DNA of 64,000 nucleotides from positions 1 to 64,000 of the forward strand of contig CAZJQI010000016.1 of NCBI GenBank assembly GCA_964548275.1, in the 5' to 3' direction. The notes under the pieces were generated by a model. It saw only the letters and a program-made list of their open reading frames with translations, had not been told where the DNA came from and made no database searches. Below are positions 41,081 through 50,056 of the stretch, one piece after another. A program made the position numbers and the translations under genes. This DNA is from JAUVUV01 sp964548275 (GTDB taxonomy: Bacteria; Gemmatimonadota; Glassbacteria; GWA2-58-10). Positions within the stretch are counted from its first letter, which is position 1. Each line of letters begins with the position of its first letter.

Positions 41081-44068
41081 ATGATTCATCGCATCGAGGT
41101 AGGGTTCAAACTGGATGTTACAGATGCTCTGGGAGATTCTGTCGCCCGCTCCGTGGCCGAAGACCTGGGGCTGAAAGCCGACAGGGTGAGAACTGTTTCG
41201 GTCTATACGATAAATATCGATTTTTCGGCTGAGGAGCTCCTCCGGCTGGGAAACGAGCTTTTCGCAGATCCGGTTATCCAGCATTTCAGCCTGAATGAGC
41301 CTCTTTACCCGCACGGCGATTTCGACTGGCTGCTCGAGGTAGGTTTCCGTCCCGGGGTAACCGATAATGTTGGCCATTCTGCAGCGCAGGGGATGCAGGA
41401 TATGCTGGGGAGGGAGCTCCAATCCGGGGAGGGTTTTTTTACCAGCCGCCAGTACCTTTTTCACGGCGAGCTCATGCGGGCGGACGTGGAGCATATCGCC
41501 TCCGGCCTTCTGGCAAACGATCTGATAGAACGCTGGCAGATTATCAGTCGGGACGAATGGCGCAGCGGAGCGAGAATAGAGCCTTCCGCACCGGTGGTTA
41601 TCTCCTCGGAGGCCGCCCAGATGAAAGAATACGACCTCGAGGTAGCCGACAGCGAGCTGATACGTATCTCGGAAGCAGGTGTTCTTTCCCTAACTCTTGA
41701 AGAGATGAAAGCGATCCAGGCCTACTATCGGCGCTCTGACGTGCGCGCAAAACGCGCCGCGCTGGGCCTGGGCCCCAGGCCCACGGATGTCGAACTCGAA
41801 AGCATCGCCCAGACCTGGAGCGAGCACTGCAAGCACAAGATATTCAACTGCCTGATCGAATATGCCGAGGAGGGCAAGCCTCCGCTGAGTGTGGACAGCC
41901 TGTTTAAAACCTATATCAGCAAAGCGACCAGAGAGATCGCAAAAAAAATTGACTGGCTGGTCTCGGTGTTCCACGACAATGCCGGCGTGGTGGCATTCGA
42001 TGAAAATTACTGCCTGTCCATGAAAGTGGAAACCCATAACAGTCCCTCGGCGCTCGACCCCTACGGCGGGGCGATAACCGGCATTGTAGGGGTCAATCGC
42101 GATATCCTCGGCACAGGCATCGGCTGCCGGATGATATTCAACACGGATGTGTTCTGCTTTGCGCGGCCGGACTACAACGAGCCGCTGCCCGGGCGGCTTC
42201 TGCATCCCAAACGTATATTCAAGGGCGTGCACCGCGGCGTGCGGGACGGCGGAAACCAGAGCGGGATCCCCACGGTCAACGGAGCGGTTGTTTTCGATCA
42301 CCGCTACCGGGGCAAACCACTCGTTTTCTGCGGCACCGGCGGGATTATCCCGCGCGTTGTCGCCGGAAGACCGAGCCACGAAAAAGTGATCCTGCCTGGG
42401 GACCGCGTGGTAATGGTGGGTGGTAGAATCGGCAAGGACGGGATCCACGGCGCCACGTTCAGCAGTGTCGAACTCGATGAAAGCAGCCCTGCCTCGGCTG
42501 TGCAGATCGGGGATCCGATCACCCAGAAAAAGATGGCCGATTGTCTGATCGAGGCCCGTGATATGGGGCTGATCCGTACCCTGACCGACAACGGAGCAGG
42601 AGGCCTGAGCAGCTCTGTGGGTGAACTGGCTCGCCTTTCCGGCGGCGCGGAACTTCACCTGGAAAAGGCCCCTCTCAAGTATGCCGGGCTCTCGCCCTGG
42701 GAAATCCTGCTCAGCGAGGCACAGGAGCGCATGACAGTGGCTGTGCCTCCTGAAAGTGTCAAAATTTTCATAGACCTCTGCCGCAGGAGAGAAGTAGAGG
42801 CCACAGACCTGGGCAATTTCACCGACTCAGGCATTTTCCACCTCCTGTATGATAGCCGAACTGTCGGGGCCCTTGACCTGGAGTTCCTTCATGAGGGACT
42901 GCCCAGAATGAGGCTCCAGGCGAAATGGAAAAAGCCTCATTTTCCCCGGCCAGAATTGCCGCCTGATGGCGGCCGCCTGGACCAGACCATGCTTGATCTG
43001 CTGGCGCGCTTCAATATCTGCAGCAAGGAGGCGATAGTCCGCCAGTATGACCACGAGGTCCAGGCGATGAGCGTGGTCAAGCCGTTTACCGGCGCCCGCA
43101 ACGATGGACCATCTGATGCGGCAGTGCTCAGGCCCGTACCGGGATCCAAACGCGGTGTGGTGGTCGGCTGCGGGATAATTCCGCGCTACAGCGATCTTGA
43201 TACCTATAGTATGGTAGCTTGTGCGATAGACGAGGCTTTACGCAACGTGGTAGCCACTGGTGCCCGACCGGATAGGGTGGCAGGTCTGGATAATTTCTGC
43301 TGGCCCGACCCGGTCCAATCGGAAAAAACCCCGGACGGGCATTATAAGCTGGCCCAGCTTGTGCGTGCCTGCCAGGCTCTTTATGATTATTGCATCGCCT
43401 TCGGGGTGCCCTGTATCAGCGGCAAGGATAGCATGAAAAACGATTACGGCAGCGGTGTGGATAAAATATCCATCCCGCCCACACTGCTTTTTACCGCTGT
43501 GGGTATCATCGATGACATCGATCTGGCGGTTACCGTGGATTTCAAGCGCCCCGGAGACATTGTCTATGTTGTGGGCGAAAGCTTCGGGGAACTCGGAGGC
43601 AGCGAGTACTTTGCCATGCTCGGCGCAGTCGGACAGGGAGTGCCGGAAGTGGACGCCGTCCGTTCGCGAACTGTGTTCGAATGCTTGCATGAGGCGATAA
43701 AAGCCGGCCTTGTCTCCTCCTGCCACGATATATCAGACGGCGGGCTGGGCGTTGCCCTGGCCGAAAGCGCGATTGCCGCAGACCTGGGTGTGGAGGTGAA
43801 TTTGTCGGATGTGCCGGGCGCACAGAATTTCGAGCGGGATGACTTTCTTCTTTTCAGCGAAAGCCAGGGTCGGTTCGTAGTCAGTGTCAGTCACGGCAAG
43901 CGGAAAGAATTCGAAAGGGTAATGTTCCCTGTGGCTCACCGGGCGGTGGGTGAGGTTACCGCGGAGGGGATATTCAAAATCAGGAGCATCAAACCGGGTA
44001 GTCCGGAAATAATCAGCCTGCAGGTGGACTCTTTGCGCAGATCGTGGAAAAAGCCGCTGGACTGGTAG
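41081..44068 (+). CDS. purL: Phosphoribosylformylglycinamidine synthase with two N-terminal PurS-like domains
   Basis: The enzyme makes FGAM from FGAR, glutamine and ATP in purine synthesis. The 995 residues begin with two PurS-like halves (about 1-80 and 85-165: HRIEVGFKLDVTDALGDSVA and DWLLEVGFRPGVTDNVGHSA), followed by the two AIR-synthase-fold halves with SEHCKHK, HNSPSALDPYGGA, DNGAGGLSSSVGEL, CISGKDSMKN and SCHDISDGGLGVALAE. The glutaminase half is not attached; it is purQ, 350 bp downstream. The length lies between the small PurL (about 740) and the fused form (about 1300), as in the separate-PurQ, PurS-fused type. The ATG follows GGATGAT. Confidence 0.93.
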   Translation: MIHRIEVGFKLDVTDALGDSVARSVAEDLGLKADRVRTVSVYTINIDFSAEELLRLGNELFADPVIQHFSLNEPLYPHGDFDWLLEVGFRPGVTDNVGHSAAQGMQDMLGRELQSGEGFFTSRQYLFHGELMRADVEHIASGLLANDLIERWQIISRDEWRSGARIEPSAPVVISSEAAQMKEYDLEVADSELIRISEAGVLSLTLEEMKAIQAYYRRSDVRAKRAALGLGPRPTDVELESIAQTWSEHCKHKIFNCLIEYAEEGKPPLSVDSLFKTYISKATREIAKKIDWLVSVFHDNAGVVAFDENYCLSMKVETHNSPSALDPYGGAITGIVGVNRDILGTGIGCRMIFNTDVFCFARPDYNEPLPGRLLHPKRIFKGVHRGVRDGGNQSGIPTVNGAVVFDHRYRGKPLVFCGTGGIIPRVVAGRPSHEKVILPGDRVVMVGGRIGKDGIHGATFSSVELDESSPASAVQIGDPITQKKMADCLIEARDMGLIRTLTDNGAGGLSSSVGELARLSGGAELHLEKAPLKYAGLSPWEILLSEAQERMTVAVPPESVKIFIDLCRRREVEATDLGNFTDSGIFHLLYDSRTVGALDLEFLHEGLPRMRLQAKWKKPHFPRPELPPDGGRLDQTMLDLLARFNICSKEAIVRQYDHEVQAMSVVKPFTGARNDGPSDAAVLRPVPGSKRGVVVGCGIIPRYSDLDTYSMVACAIDEALRNVVATGARPDRVAGLDNFCWPDPVQSEKTPDGHYKLAQLVRACQALYDYCIAFGVPCISGKDSMKNDYGSGVDKISIPPTLLFTAVGIIDDIDLAVTVDFKRPGDIVYVVGESFGELGGSEYFAMLGAVGQGVPEVDAVRSRTVFECLHEAIKAGLVSSCHDISDGGLGVALAESAIAADLGVEVNLSDVPGAQNFERDDFLLFSESQGRFVVSVSHGKRKEFERVMFPVAHRAVGEVTAEGIFKIRSIKPGSPEIISLQVDSLRRSWKKPLDW

Positions 44069-44171
44069 TATGCGGGAGGCGATAAGAAAGGAAAAAATAT
44101 CCTCTTTTCCAGGGAAATATTTACCATTGGCTTGACAAAACAAGGGCGGATGATTGCCCCCTGGCAGGCTC

Positions 44172-44357
44172 TTAAAGCTGGGGATATGAAAAAGAAAGGG
44201 CCAGTAAAAAAAGTCCGAGCAGGATGAAGAAATACAGGAGAGTTGCCAGGCTGTCGGCACTCTCGTTTTTGAAATCCTGCCAGACCTCTCTGAAAAACTT
44301 GCCGATTATTGCTATATGTTTTCGTTTTTTTGGGTTCATGATTTGATTCACTAACAT
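44172..44357 (-). CDS. Small membrane protein of unknown function
   Basis: The 61 residues contain a basic/polar N-terminal half (KRKHIAIIGKFFREVWQDFK) and a C-terminal transmembrane helix (LLYFFILLGLFLLALSF). An internal Met (44336) may be the real start, as neither has a clear ribosome site. It lies between purL and purQ on the other strand. I recognise no family. Confidence 0.4.
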   Translation of the reverse strand: MLVNQIMNPKKRKHIAIIGKFFREVWQDFKNESADSLATLLYFFILLGLFLLALSFSYPQL

Positions 44358-44418
44358 GGCAAGTACCGTTCCAGTATATATTTGCGAATTATAAAGCGGG
44401 ATCCGGAAGGAGATTCAA

Positions 44419-45201
44419 ATGGCGGAACCCCGGGCTGTGGTTTTAACCGGTTTCGGTATCAACTGTGATTACGAGACCCAAGATGCGTTCATCCTGGCCG
44501 GGGCTGAGGCTGACCGGGTACATGTCAACGACCTGATAGAAAGCTCTACGATTCTAAGCCGTTACCAGATTCTCGCTGTGCCGGGTGGCTTCTCATTCGG
44601 CGACGATATCGCCTCCGGCAAGGTGCTGGCGAACAAGCTGAAATATCGTATGGGAGAGGCCTTTCTGAAATTCTTGCTGAAAGACAGCCTGGTGATCGGT
44701 ATCTGCAATGGTTTTCAGGTGCTGGTGCGCCTGGGAGTCCTTCCCGGCGGAGAAGAGGGAGTCGCCGAACAGAAAGCCACATTGACCTATAATGACTCTG
44801 GAAAATTCGAGGACCGGTGGGTCAGACTCGAGGCAGTGCAGGAAAGCCCCTGTGTTTTTACCCGGGGCCTGAAACGGATCGAACTGCCGGTGCGTCATGG
44901 GGAGGGCAAGTTTTGCACCGACGACAGCGCCTTTCTGGCTCAGCTCAACTGCAACGGCCAGGTAGTGCTGCATTACACCGATGCTGACGGCAGCCGACCC
45001 GCACCGTATCCGGCAAACCCCAACGGTTCCGAGGAAGATATCGCCGGGATCTGCGACCCTAGCGGGCGGGTTTTCGGTCTGATGCCCCACCCGGAAGCCT
45101 TTATCCACCGTTACCATCACCCGCGCTGGACAAGGGAGGATGGAGCCGATGAGGGTCAGGGACTGGCGATATTCCGTAACGCTGTGGATTATTTCAATTG
45201 A
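44419..45201 (+). CDS. purQ: Phosphoribosylformylglycinamidine synthase glutaminase subunit
   Basis: PurQ hydrolyses glutamine and passes ammonia to PurL. The 260 residues contain the class I triad: nucleophile Cys96 in GICNGFQ and His224 with Glu226 in LMPHPEAF. AVPGGFSFGDD and ELPVRHGEGKF are further family blocks. The ATG has AAGGAGA at 8 nt. purL, its partner, lies 350 bp upstream, with a minus-strand small frame between them. Confidence 0.95.
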   Translation: MAEPRAVVLTGFGINCDYETQDAFILAGAEADRVHVNDLIESSTILSRYQILAVPGGFSFGDDIASGKVLANKLKYRMGEAFLKFLLKDSLVIGICNGFQVLVRLGVLPGGEEGVAEQKATLTYNDSGKFEDRWVRLEAVQESPCVFTRGLKRIELPVRHGEGKFCTDDSAFLAQLNCNGQVVLHYTDADGSRPAPYPANPNGSEEDIAGICDPSGRVFGLMPHPEAFIHRYHHPRWTREDGADEGQGLAIFRNAVDYFN

Positions 45202-45239
45202 TTTATTGAACTACTTGCGCCAAAAAGAGAACTTTGACC

Positions 45240-46001
45240 ATGCCGTTTCCTCAGTGGTTTGACAAAAAATTCGGCCCCCATACGATTGAACTTTACCAGG
45301 ATGAAATTCGCCACACTCCCAGGCAACTGGAAACCCTGAAAGCCTTTCTCGGCCCGCCCGGTGAAAAGCAGGTGCTCGATATCTGCTGCGGCTGGGGGAG
45401 GCATGCCTTGCCGCTTGCCAGGATGGGTTATACGGTGGTTGGACTGGATGGCTCGAGTTATTTCCTGGAAAGGGCCCGGCGCGAGTTAAATGACCAAAAA
45501 AAGACGCGGCTTTCTCTTCTGCGGGGTGACATGTGCATCCTTCCCTTTCAGAAAGGCTCGTTCGCCGCCGCGATACAGATGTACACCTCATTCGGCTATG
45601 GCACCGATCCGGAGGACGATCGCCGTGTGCTTAACGAGTTAAATCGGATCCTTCAGCCCAGGGGCACCTACCTGCTCGACCTGATTAACTGGACCCTTGC
45701 GCGTAAAGCATTTGACGGCCGCTATGAGGAGTCATACCCGAATTTCGATCTGGTCGAGCAATGCAGGATCGATCCGCAAAGAAATTTTCTGAAAGTGAAA
45801 CGAGCCCTGCTTTACCGGGACGGCCGAGAGCCGCATCTCTACAATTTCGAGATTCGCATGTTTGACCGAATGAGCCTTACCCGCCTGCTGGAGGAAACCG
45901 GCTTCGAGGTCCTGGATGTGTGGGGTAATTTCGATTGTTCGCCTTACAGGCCGCGGAAATCTTACCGGATGATCACTGTCTGCCGGAAGAGGAGTGACTA
46001 G
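45240..46001 (+). CDS. SAM-dependent methyltransferase (class I)
   Basis: The 253 residues have the Rossmann methyltransferase blocks: motif I LDICCGWGRHALPLA, an acidic end of strand 2 (GLDGS), and the GDMCILPFQKGSF region. A TTG at 45234 precedes the ATG; I choose the ATG. It overlaps the next gene by one base (TAGTG), so they are coupled. It opens a run of sugar and methyl enzymes, but it lies next to purQ and its substrate is open. Confidence 0.85.
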   Translation: MPFPQWFDKKFGPHTIELYQDEIRHTPRQLETLKAFLGPPGEKQVLDICCGWGRHALPLARMGYTVVGLDGSSYFLERARRELNDQKKTRLSLLRGDMCILPFQKGSFAAAIQMYTSFGYGTDPEDDRRVLNELNRILQPRGTYLLDLINWTLARKAFDGRYEESYPNFDLVEQCRIDPQRNFLKVKRALLYRDGREPHLYNFEIRMFDRMSLTRLLEETGFEVLDVWGNFDCSPYRPRKSYRMITVCRKRSD

Positions 46002-46846
46002 TGGCGGATCGGAGCATACTTATTACCGGCGGAAGCGGGTTTCTCGGCAGTGTTTTGGCGCGCGAGGCCGCGAGACAGGATTACGAGGTGTGGGCAACAT
46101 ACCTGCATAACTCTCCGCCTGAGGCTGAAATGGTTCGGCAGGTACATCTCGACATTCGGAACGAGAGTGCAATCGCCAGTCTTTTAAACCTGGTTAATCC
46201 TCAGATTGTGATCCATACTGCTTACAGTCAGAATGACCGCGAGGTGACTTTCGGAGGCACTGCAAAGCTGGTCTCTTGCTGCCGCAGGCTGCAGGAGACA
46301 CCATATTTCATATTTATCTCGACCGACCTTGTATTCGAGGGGAAAAAAGGCAACTGCACCGAGAACGATCTGCCTGTGCCTGTGATGAACTACGGTCGGG
46401 ACAAGCTCGATGCCGAAAGGCTGGTCGCCGAGGAGTTGCCGGGAGCATTGATCGCCAGAAGTTCTCTTTTTTACGACCTCGAGCGTGTACCTACCCACCT
46501 TCAGTTTGCAGTGGATGCAGCCCGCTCAGGCCGGGAGTGCGTATTTTTCCAGGATGAGTACCGTTCGCCTGTCCTGGTGGCGGAGCTTGTCGATGCGCTG
46601 CTCAAGCTGGCAGAAATCAGGTGCAGCGGACTGCTTCACATGGCAGGCGCTGACCGGGTAAGTCGCTGGTGGTTCGGCCTGAGGCTCCTTCGGGCTCTGG
46701 GTTTCCCGACCCGCAAAGTGAACGCAGGGTCTGTAAAGGATATTCAGTCACCAAGGCCGGCAGACTGTTCGCTTGACAGCTCGAGGGCTGAAAAGCTGCT
46801 TGGGATGCGTTTCCGAGGTGCAAAAGCTGTCTTAGGCGATATGTAA
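46001..46846 (+). CDS. dTDP-4-dehydrorhamnose reductase-like SDR protein
   Basis: The 281 residues start at GTG (LITGGSGFLGSVLAREAA after it, a Rossmann GxxGxxG) and have the catalytic STDLVFEG and YGRDK (YxxxK) blocks, as in RmlD-like extended SDR proteins. Substrates of the family include dTDP-sugars; MAT2B-type regulatory relatives have similar sequences, so activity is not certain. No rmlA, rmlB or rmlC lies nearby. The start overlaps the methyltransferase stop by one base. Confidence 0.75.
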   Translation: MADRSILITGGSGFLGSVLAREAARQDYEVWATYLHNSPPEAEMVRQVHLDIRNESAIASLLNLVNPQIVIHTAYSQNDREVTFGGTAKLVSCCRRLQETPYFIFISTDLVFEGKKGNCTENDLPVPVMNYGRDKLDAERLVAEELPGALIARSSLFYDLERVPTHLQFAVDAARSGRECVFFQDEYRSPVLVAELVDALLKLAEIRCSGLLHMAGADRVSRWWFGLRLLRALGFPTRKVNAGSVKDIQSPRPADCSLDSSRAEKLLGMRFRGAKAVLGDM

Positions 46847-46862
46847 AAAAGAGGGAGAGCAC

Positions 46863-47465
46863 ATGAACCCGCTGGAGTTCAAACCCATAGGGCCCAAGGC
46901 ACGGAAAGAAATTATCGACTATATCAAGTCGCGTATCGATGAAGCCGACCCCGGGAAACTGCGTGAGGCCCTTTTGAGTATAGGCTGGGTCGAGGATGCT
47001 GAGGAGCTTGCCGGGCCGCTGATGGTGCTGGTTACCGAGGGAAAACCGGAGGTTGCCCTGGCTGCGCTCGAGGGCCTGGCGCAACTGGGAATCCGGGCAA
47101 GCGAAAATCCCCTCGCCAGGCATATAGTGGATCTTTTCAAAGGGGGCGATCCCGCTTACAGCCGGGTTCGCACCGAGTGTATCCGTGTGATGGGCAAGGT
47201 GGGCACGAAACATTGCGTGGGCTTTCTGGCCGAAATCGTGAAAAAGCCGAAACCGGTAACTCCCGAGGACAAGGAGGCCGCGGTCGAGGCGCTTGTCTCC
47301 ATGGCAGAAAGGCGGGTACACGGTATCAGCAATATACTCGAACAGTTGCGCACACTCACTGAGGACAGAATTGTCAGGAAAGCGATTCACTGTGCGCTCA
47401 AGGAAATCAATCTCCAGAGGTGGGAGGAGCAGGGGTACCTGACAATCGAGGCCGAATTCGATTAG
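46863..47465 (+). CDS. HEAT-repeat-like protein
   Basis: The 200 residues are helical with HEAT-like repeats (LVTEGKPEVALAALEGLAQLG, VRTECIRVMGKVGTKHCVGFL, EAAVEALVSMAERRV). HEAT repeats bind proteins or nucleic acids; no precise role can be given. It follows the SDR gene by 16 nt. Confidence 0.7.
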   Translation: MNPLEFKPIGPKARKEIIDYIKSRIDEADPGKLREALLSIGWVEDAEELAGPLMVLVTEGKPEVALAALEGLAQLGIRASENPLARHIVDLFKGGDPAYSRVRTECIRVMGKVGTKHCVGFLAEIVKKPKPVTPEDKEAAVEALVSMAERRVHGISNILEQLRTLTEDRIVRKAIHCALKEINLQRWEEQGYLTIEAEFD

Positions 47466-47482
47466 CAAGACAACTCGAACCA

Positions 47483-47617
47483 ATGAAAGAAGAAATACAA
47501 TTCGGTCCGCAGGTTTTTTGGACCTTCGGTGACGCTACTCTCCTTCAAGATAAGATAGTCGTCTTTGCCCGCCGTGATTCGGGTTGGTACAAATATTGCC
47601 AATTTAAAAAACCGTAA
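47483..47617 (+). CDS. Small protein of unknown function
   Basis: The 44 residues (MKEEIQFGPQVFWTFGDATL, then LQDKIVVFARRDSGWYKYCQ) look coherent, with one beta-strand-like block. The pattern GDATLLQDKIVVFARR faintly recalls the LLxxPxVAIVGSR strand of DprA-like proteins, but that is too weak for a name. There is no ribosome site and the frame runs further upstream. It may be a gene remnant. Confidence 0.3.
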   Translation: MKEEIQFGPQVFWTFGDATLLQDKIVVFARRDSGWYKYCQFKKP

Positions 47618-47679
47618 CAGGACGGAATTTTTATTTGGTAGGAGTTCAAAATCTAAACCTTTCAAAAGTGATACAGAAC

Positions 47680-48660
47680 ATGGATCTGAACGGAAAAAGC
47701 ATTCTTGTCACAGGGGGTACCGGTTCGTTCGGCCAGAGGTGCTGCCTGACACTCGCCCGGAGGTACGATCTGGAAAGATTGATAATTTTCAGCCGGGATG
47801 AGGAAAAACAGTTCGAGATGATGGCCAGGTTCAATGGGGACAATCTGAGTTACGTTATCGGGGATGTGAGGGACCGCAGAAGGCTGCTGGAGGCTGCCGA
47901 GGGCGTACATGTGATTATTCATGCCGCCGCCCTGAAACAGGTTCCGCAAGCCGAATATAATCCCTATGAGTACGTGAAAACAAATATTATGGGAACCCAG
48001 AACGTAATCGAGGTTGCCTGTGAAACAGGTGTGGAACGGGTGATAACCACAAGCACGGACAAGGCGGTAAACCCGCTGAACCATTACGGGGCCACAAAAC
48101 TATGCGCGGACAAACTCTTTATCGCTGCAAATTATTCCAGATCCAAACGCAAAATAAGATTCGCCTGTGTGCGGATGGGCAATCTTATCGGCAGCCGGGG
48201 CAGTGTGATCCCGATTATCAGGAAGATGAGCGAAAGCGGTAAGGTGACAGTAACCGATCCCCGGATGAACAGATTCTGGCTTACCCTGGACAAGGCGGTG
48301 GATTTCGTGCTGGCGCGCGTTCAGGATATGCAGGGAGGCGAGGTGTTCGTACCCCTGACTCCCACGATGAAATTAACCGATCTGGTGGAGGCTGTAGCCC
48401 CGGGATGCAAACTGAAGGTTTCCGGGATCCGCTCGGGAGAGAAACTGGACGAGATCCTGATCTCCAAACATGAGGCCAGGCAGACTGTCAGGTTCAAGGA
48501 TTATTTCGCGGTCCTTCCGGATTACGCCGATGTCGCCGAATATGCAGCCTCCACCGGCTCTACACCGGTTGAGGAGGATTTTGAGTACTCCAGTACAGAT
48601 TTCTCACTTGAGATGGGTATAGAGCAGATGAGAAAGATTTTGCAGAAAGAAGGCATATAA
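47680..48660 (+). CDS. pseB: UDP-N-acetylglucosamine 4,6-dehydratase, inverting (PseB/FlaA1-like)
   Basis: The enzyme makes UDP-4-keto-6-deoxy-L-AltNAc-type sugar nucleotides for pseudaminic acid or other surface glycans. From Met 47680 (MDLNGKSILVTGGTGSFG) the 326 residues have the GxxGxxG NAD loop, HAAALKQVPQAE, STDKAVNPLNHYGATK (with YxxxK), MGNLIGSRGSVIP and DPRMNRFWLT, all as in PseB. The frame opens 15 codons earlier at a TTG. The PseC aminotransferase is not in the window, so the final sugar is open. Confidence 0.85.
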   Translation: MDLNGKSILVTGGTGSFGQRCCLTLARRYDLERLIIFSRDEEKQFEMMARFNGDNLSYVIGDVRDRRRLLEAAEGVHVIIHAAALKQVPQAEYNPYEYVKTNIMGTQNVIEVACETGVERVITTSTDKAVNPLNHYGATKLCADKLFIAANYSRSKRKIRFACVRMGNLIGSRGSVIPIIRKMSESGKVTVTDPRMNRFWLTLDKAVDFVLARVQDMQGGEVFVPLTPTMKLTDLVEAVAPGCKLKVSGIRSGEKLDEILISKHEARQTVRFKDYFAVLPDYADVAEYAASTGSTPVEEDFEYSSTDFSLEMGIEQMRKILQKEGI

Positions 48661-48930
48661 TATCCATAATTAACTATTTGCAAAGAAGTTAGTTTGAAAA
48701 AACCAAAAATGATCTATCTTTTCTCAAAGGAATAACCGGCAAATTCTCCCACCCTGATTTACCCGGATATTTCATGACAACGCAGTCAAATGTTGCTTGA
48801 TACCCTGCTAAGCTCTCGCGCTAAAGTATATACTATTAAAATAGATAAATAATGTTGTAGCGCGAGTTATCGCGTTTATGTATATATTGAAGAGATCTTT
48901 CAATCCTTACTTTTTAGCAATGAAAAACAA
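48661..48930. other. Intergenic region with repeats before a glycosyltransferase
   Basis: A 9-bp inverted repeat pairs 48815-48823 (CTCGCGCTA) with 48858-48866 (TAGCGCGAG). A degenerate direct repeat (TCGCGxTxAxGTATATA) occurs at 48816-48832 and 48870-48886. This is a possible operator arrangement upstream of the gene at 48931. No gene is supported. Confidence 0.35.
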
Positions 48931-49968
48931 ATGAACAATAATGTGAAATCTGAAAAAATGCCCCGGGTTAGCGTGCTGATGTCGGTTTACAACGGTGAGC
49001 GGTTTTTGAAAAGCGCGATTGAAAGTATTCTTGACCAGACATTCACTGATTTCGAATTCCTGATCCTCGATGACGGCTCGACCGATTCGACCTGGGAGAT
49101 TCTCGAAAAATATGCAGACAAAGACGAGCGGGTCCTCCTGGTTCGCAATGAACATAATATCGGCCTTACCAGATCTCTTAATAAAGGCCTGAGACTTGCC
49201 CGGGGCGAGTACCTGGCCCGCCAGGATGCGGATGACATATCACTGCCGAAACGTCTGGAATTGCAGGTAAAATTCTTGGATATGAATCCGGAAGTCGGTG
49301 TGGTGGGCACAGGCATGGAGATAATTGATGAGAATGGCAAGATTTTAAGACTGCAGCAGCCGCCTACCGATCACGAATCAATAACAGCAGAACTACTCCT
49401 GAAAAACCATGCGATAGGCCACTCAACAGTTATGGCCAAGCTTAGTGCTCTGAAAGAATTCGGAGGATATAACGAAAGATTGCCTTATGCACAGGATTAT
49501 GATCTCTGGTGGTGCCTGAGCCGAAAGAGAAAAATCGGCAACCTGCCGGAGATTCTTGTCCAGTGGCGGGATACTCTAGGGAGTATTTCAAGAAAGCGCA
49601 GAGAAGAGCAGCTTGAATGTATTTTTACTGTTTCTCTAAAAGCTATCAGGGAGAGCCTGAAAGATAAAACTCTGGATGAGGAGGCTTATCGCAGGTTCTG
49701 GTGGGCATATCACGGATATATTGATAAGCTTCAAAAAGGCGACATACAGTGTCTTGAGCCTCTCTGGGCTCTGCTGGCTTCCCAAAAAACCAAAATTACG
49801 AACATTTCTCTGGGATTGAAAGGCCTGTTTTATAACCTTGTCAGACACAGAAAATGGAAAGAGGCTCTGGCACTGATAAGAGTCCTGCGCAAATGTTTAA
49901 GTTTACAGTTGAGCTGGCTTCAGATCGTAAGAAGCCTCACTGCATCCCTGGTTATGCCTGAGAAATAG
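48931..49968 (+). CDS. Glycosyltransferase family 2
   Basis: The 345 residues have the GT-A fold of family 2: VSVLMSVYNGERFLKSAIES, DFEFLILDDGSTDSTWEIL, ARGEYLARQDADD (the DAD/DxD metal site), and a QDYDLWW block near residue 190. A later Met at 48958 is an alternative start, and neither has a ribosome site. It transfers a sugar from a nucleotide donor to the growing glycan. The donor and acceptor cannot be read from sequence. Confidence 0.88.
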   Translation: MNNNVKSEKMPRVSVLMSVYNGERFLKSAIESILDQTFTDFEFLILDDGSTDSTWEILEKYADKDERVLLVRNEHNIGLTRSLNKGLRLARGEYLARQDADDISLPKRLELQVKFLDMNPEVGVVGTGMEIIDENGKILRLQQPPTDHESITAELLLKNHAIGHSTVMAKLSALKEFGGYNERLPYAQDYDLWWCLSRKRKIGNLPEILVQWRDTLGSISRKRREEQLECIFTVSLKAIRESLKDKTLDEEAYRRFWWAYHGYIDKLQKGDIQCLEPLWALLASQKTKITNISLGLKGLFYNLVRHRKWKEALALIRVLRKCLSLQLSWLQIVRSLTASLVMPEK

Positions 49969-50056
49969 CAGTTTTATTCCAGCCCGCAGAAAAAAGCCGG
50001 ATTTTTTTTGTCGGATAGTCCAGTCGCTAAGCACATTTAAGGTTTTTCGAGCTGCG

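Noticed and set aside
41690..42658. 322-codon open frame antisense to purL
   Set aside because: Shadow of the purL reading frame, with no start context.
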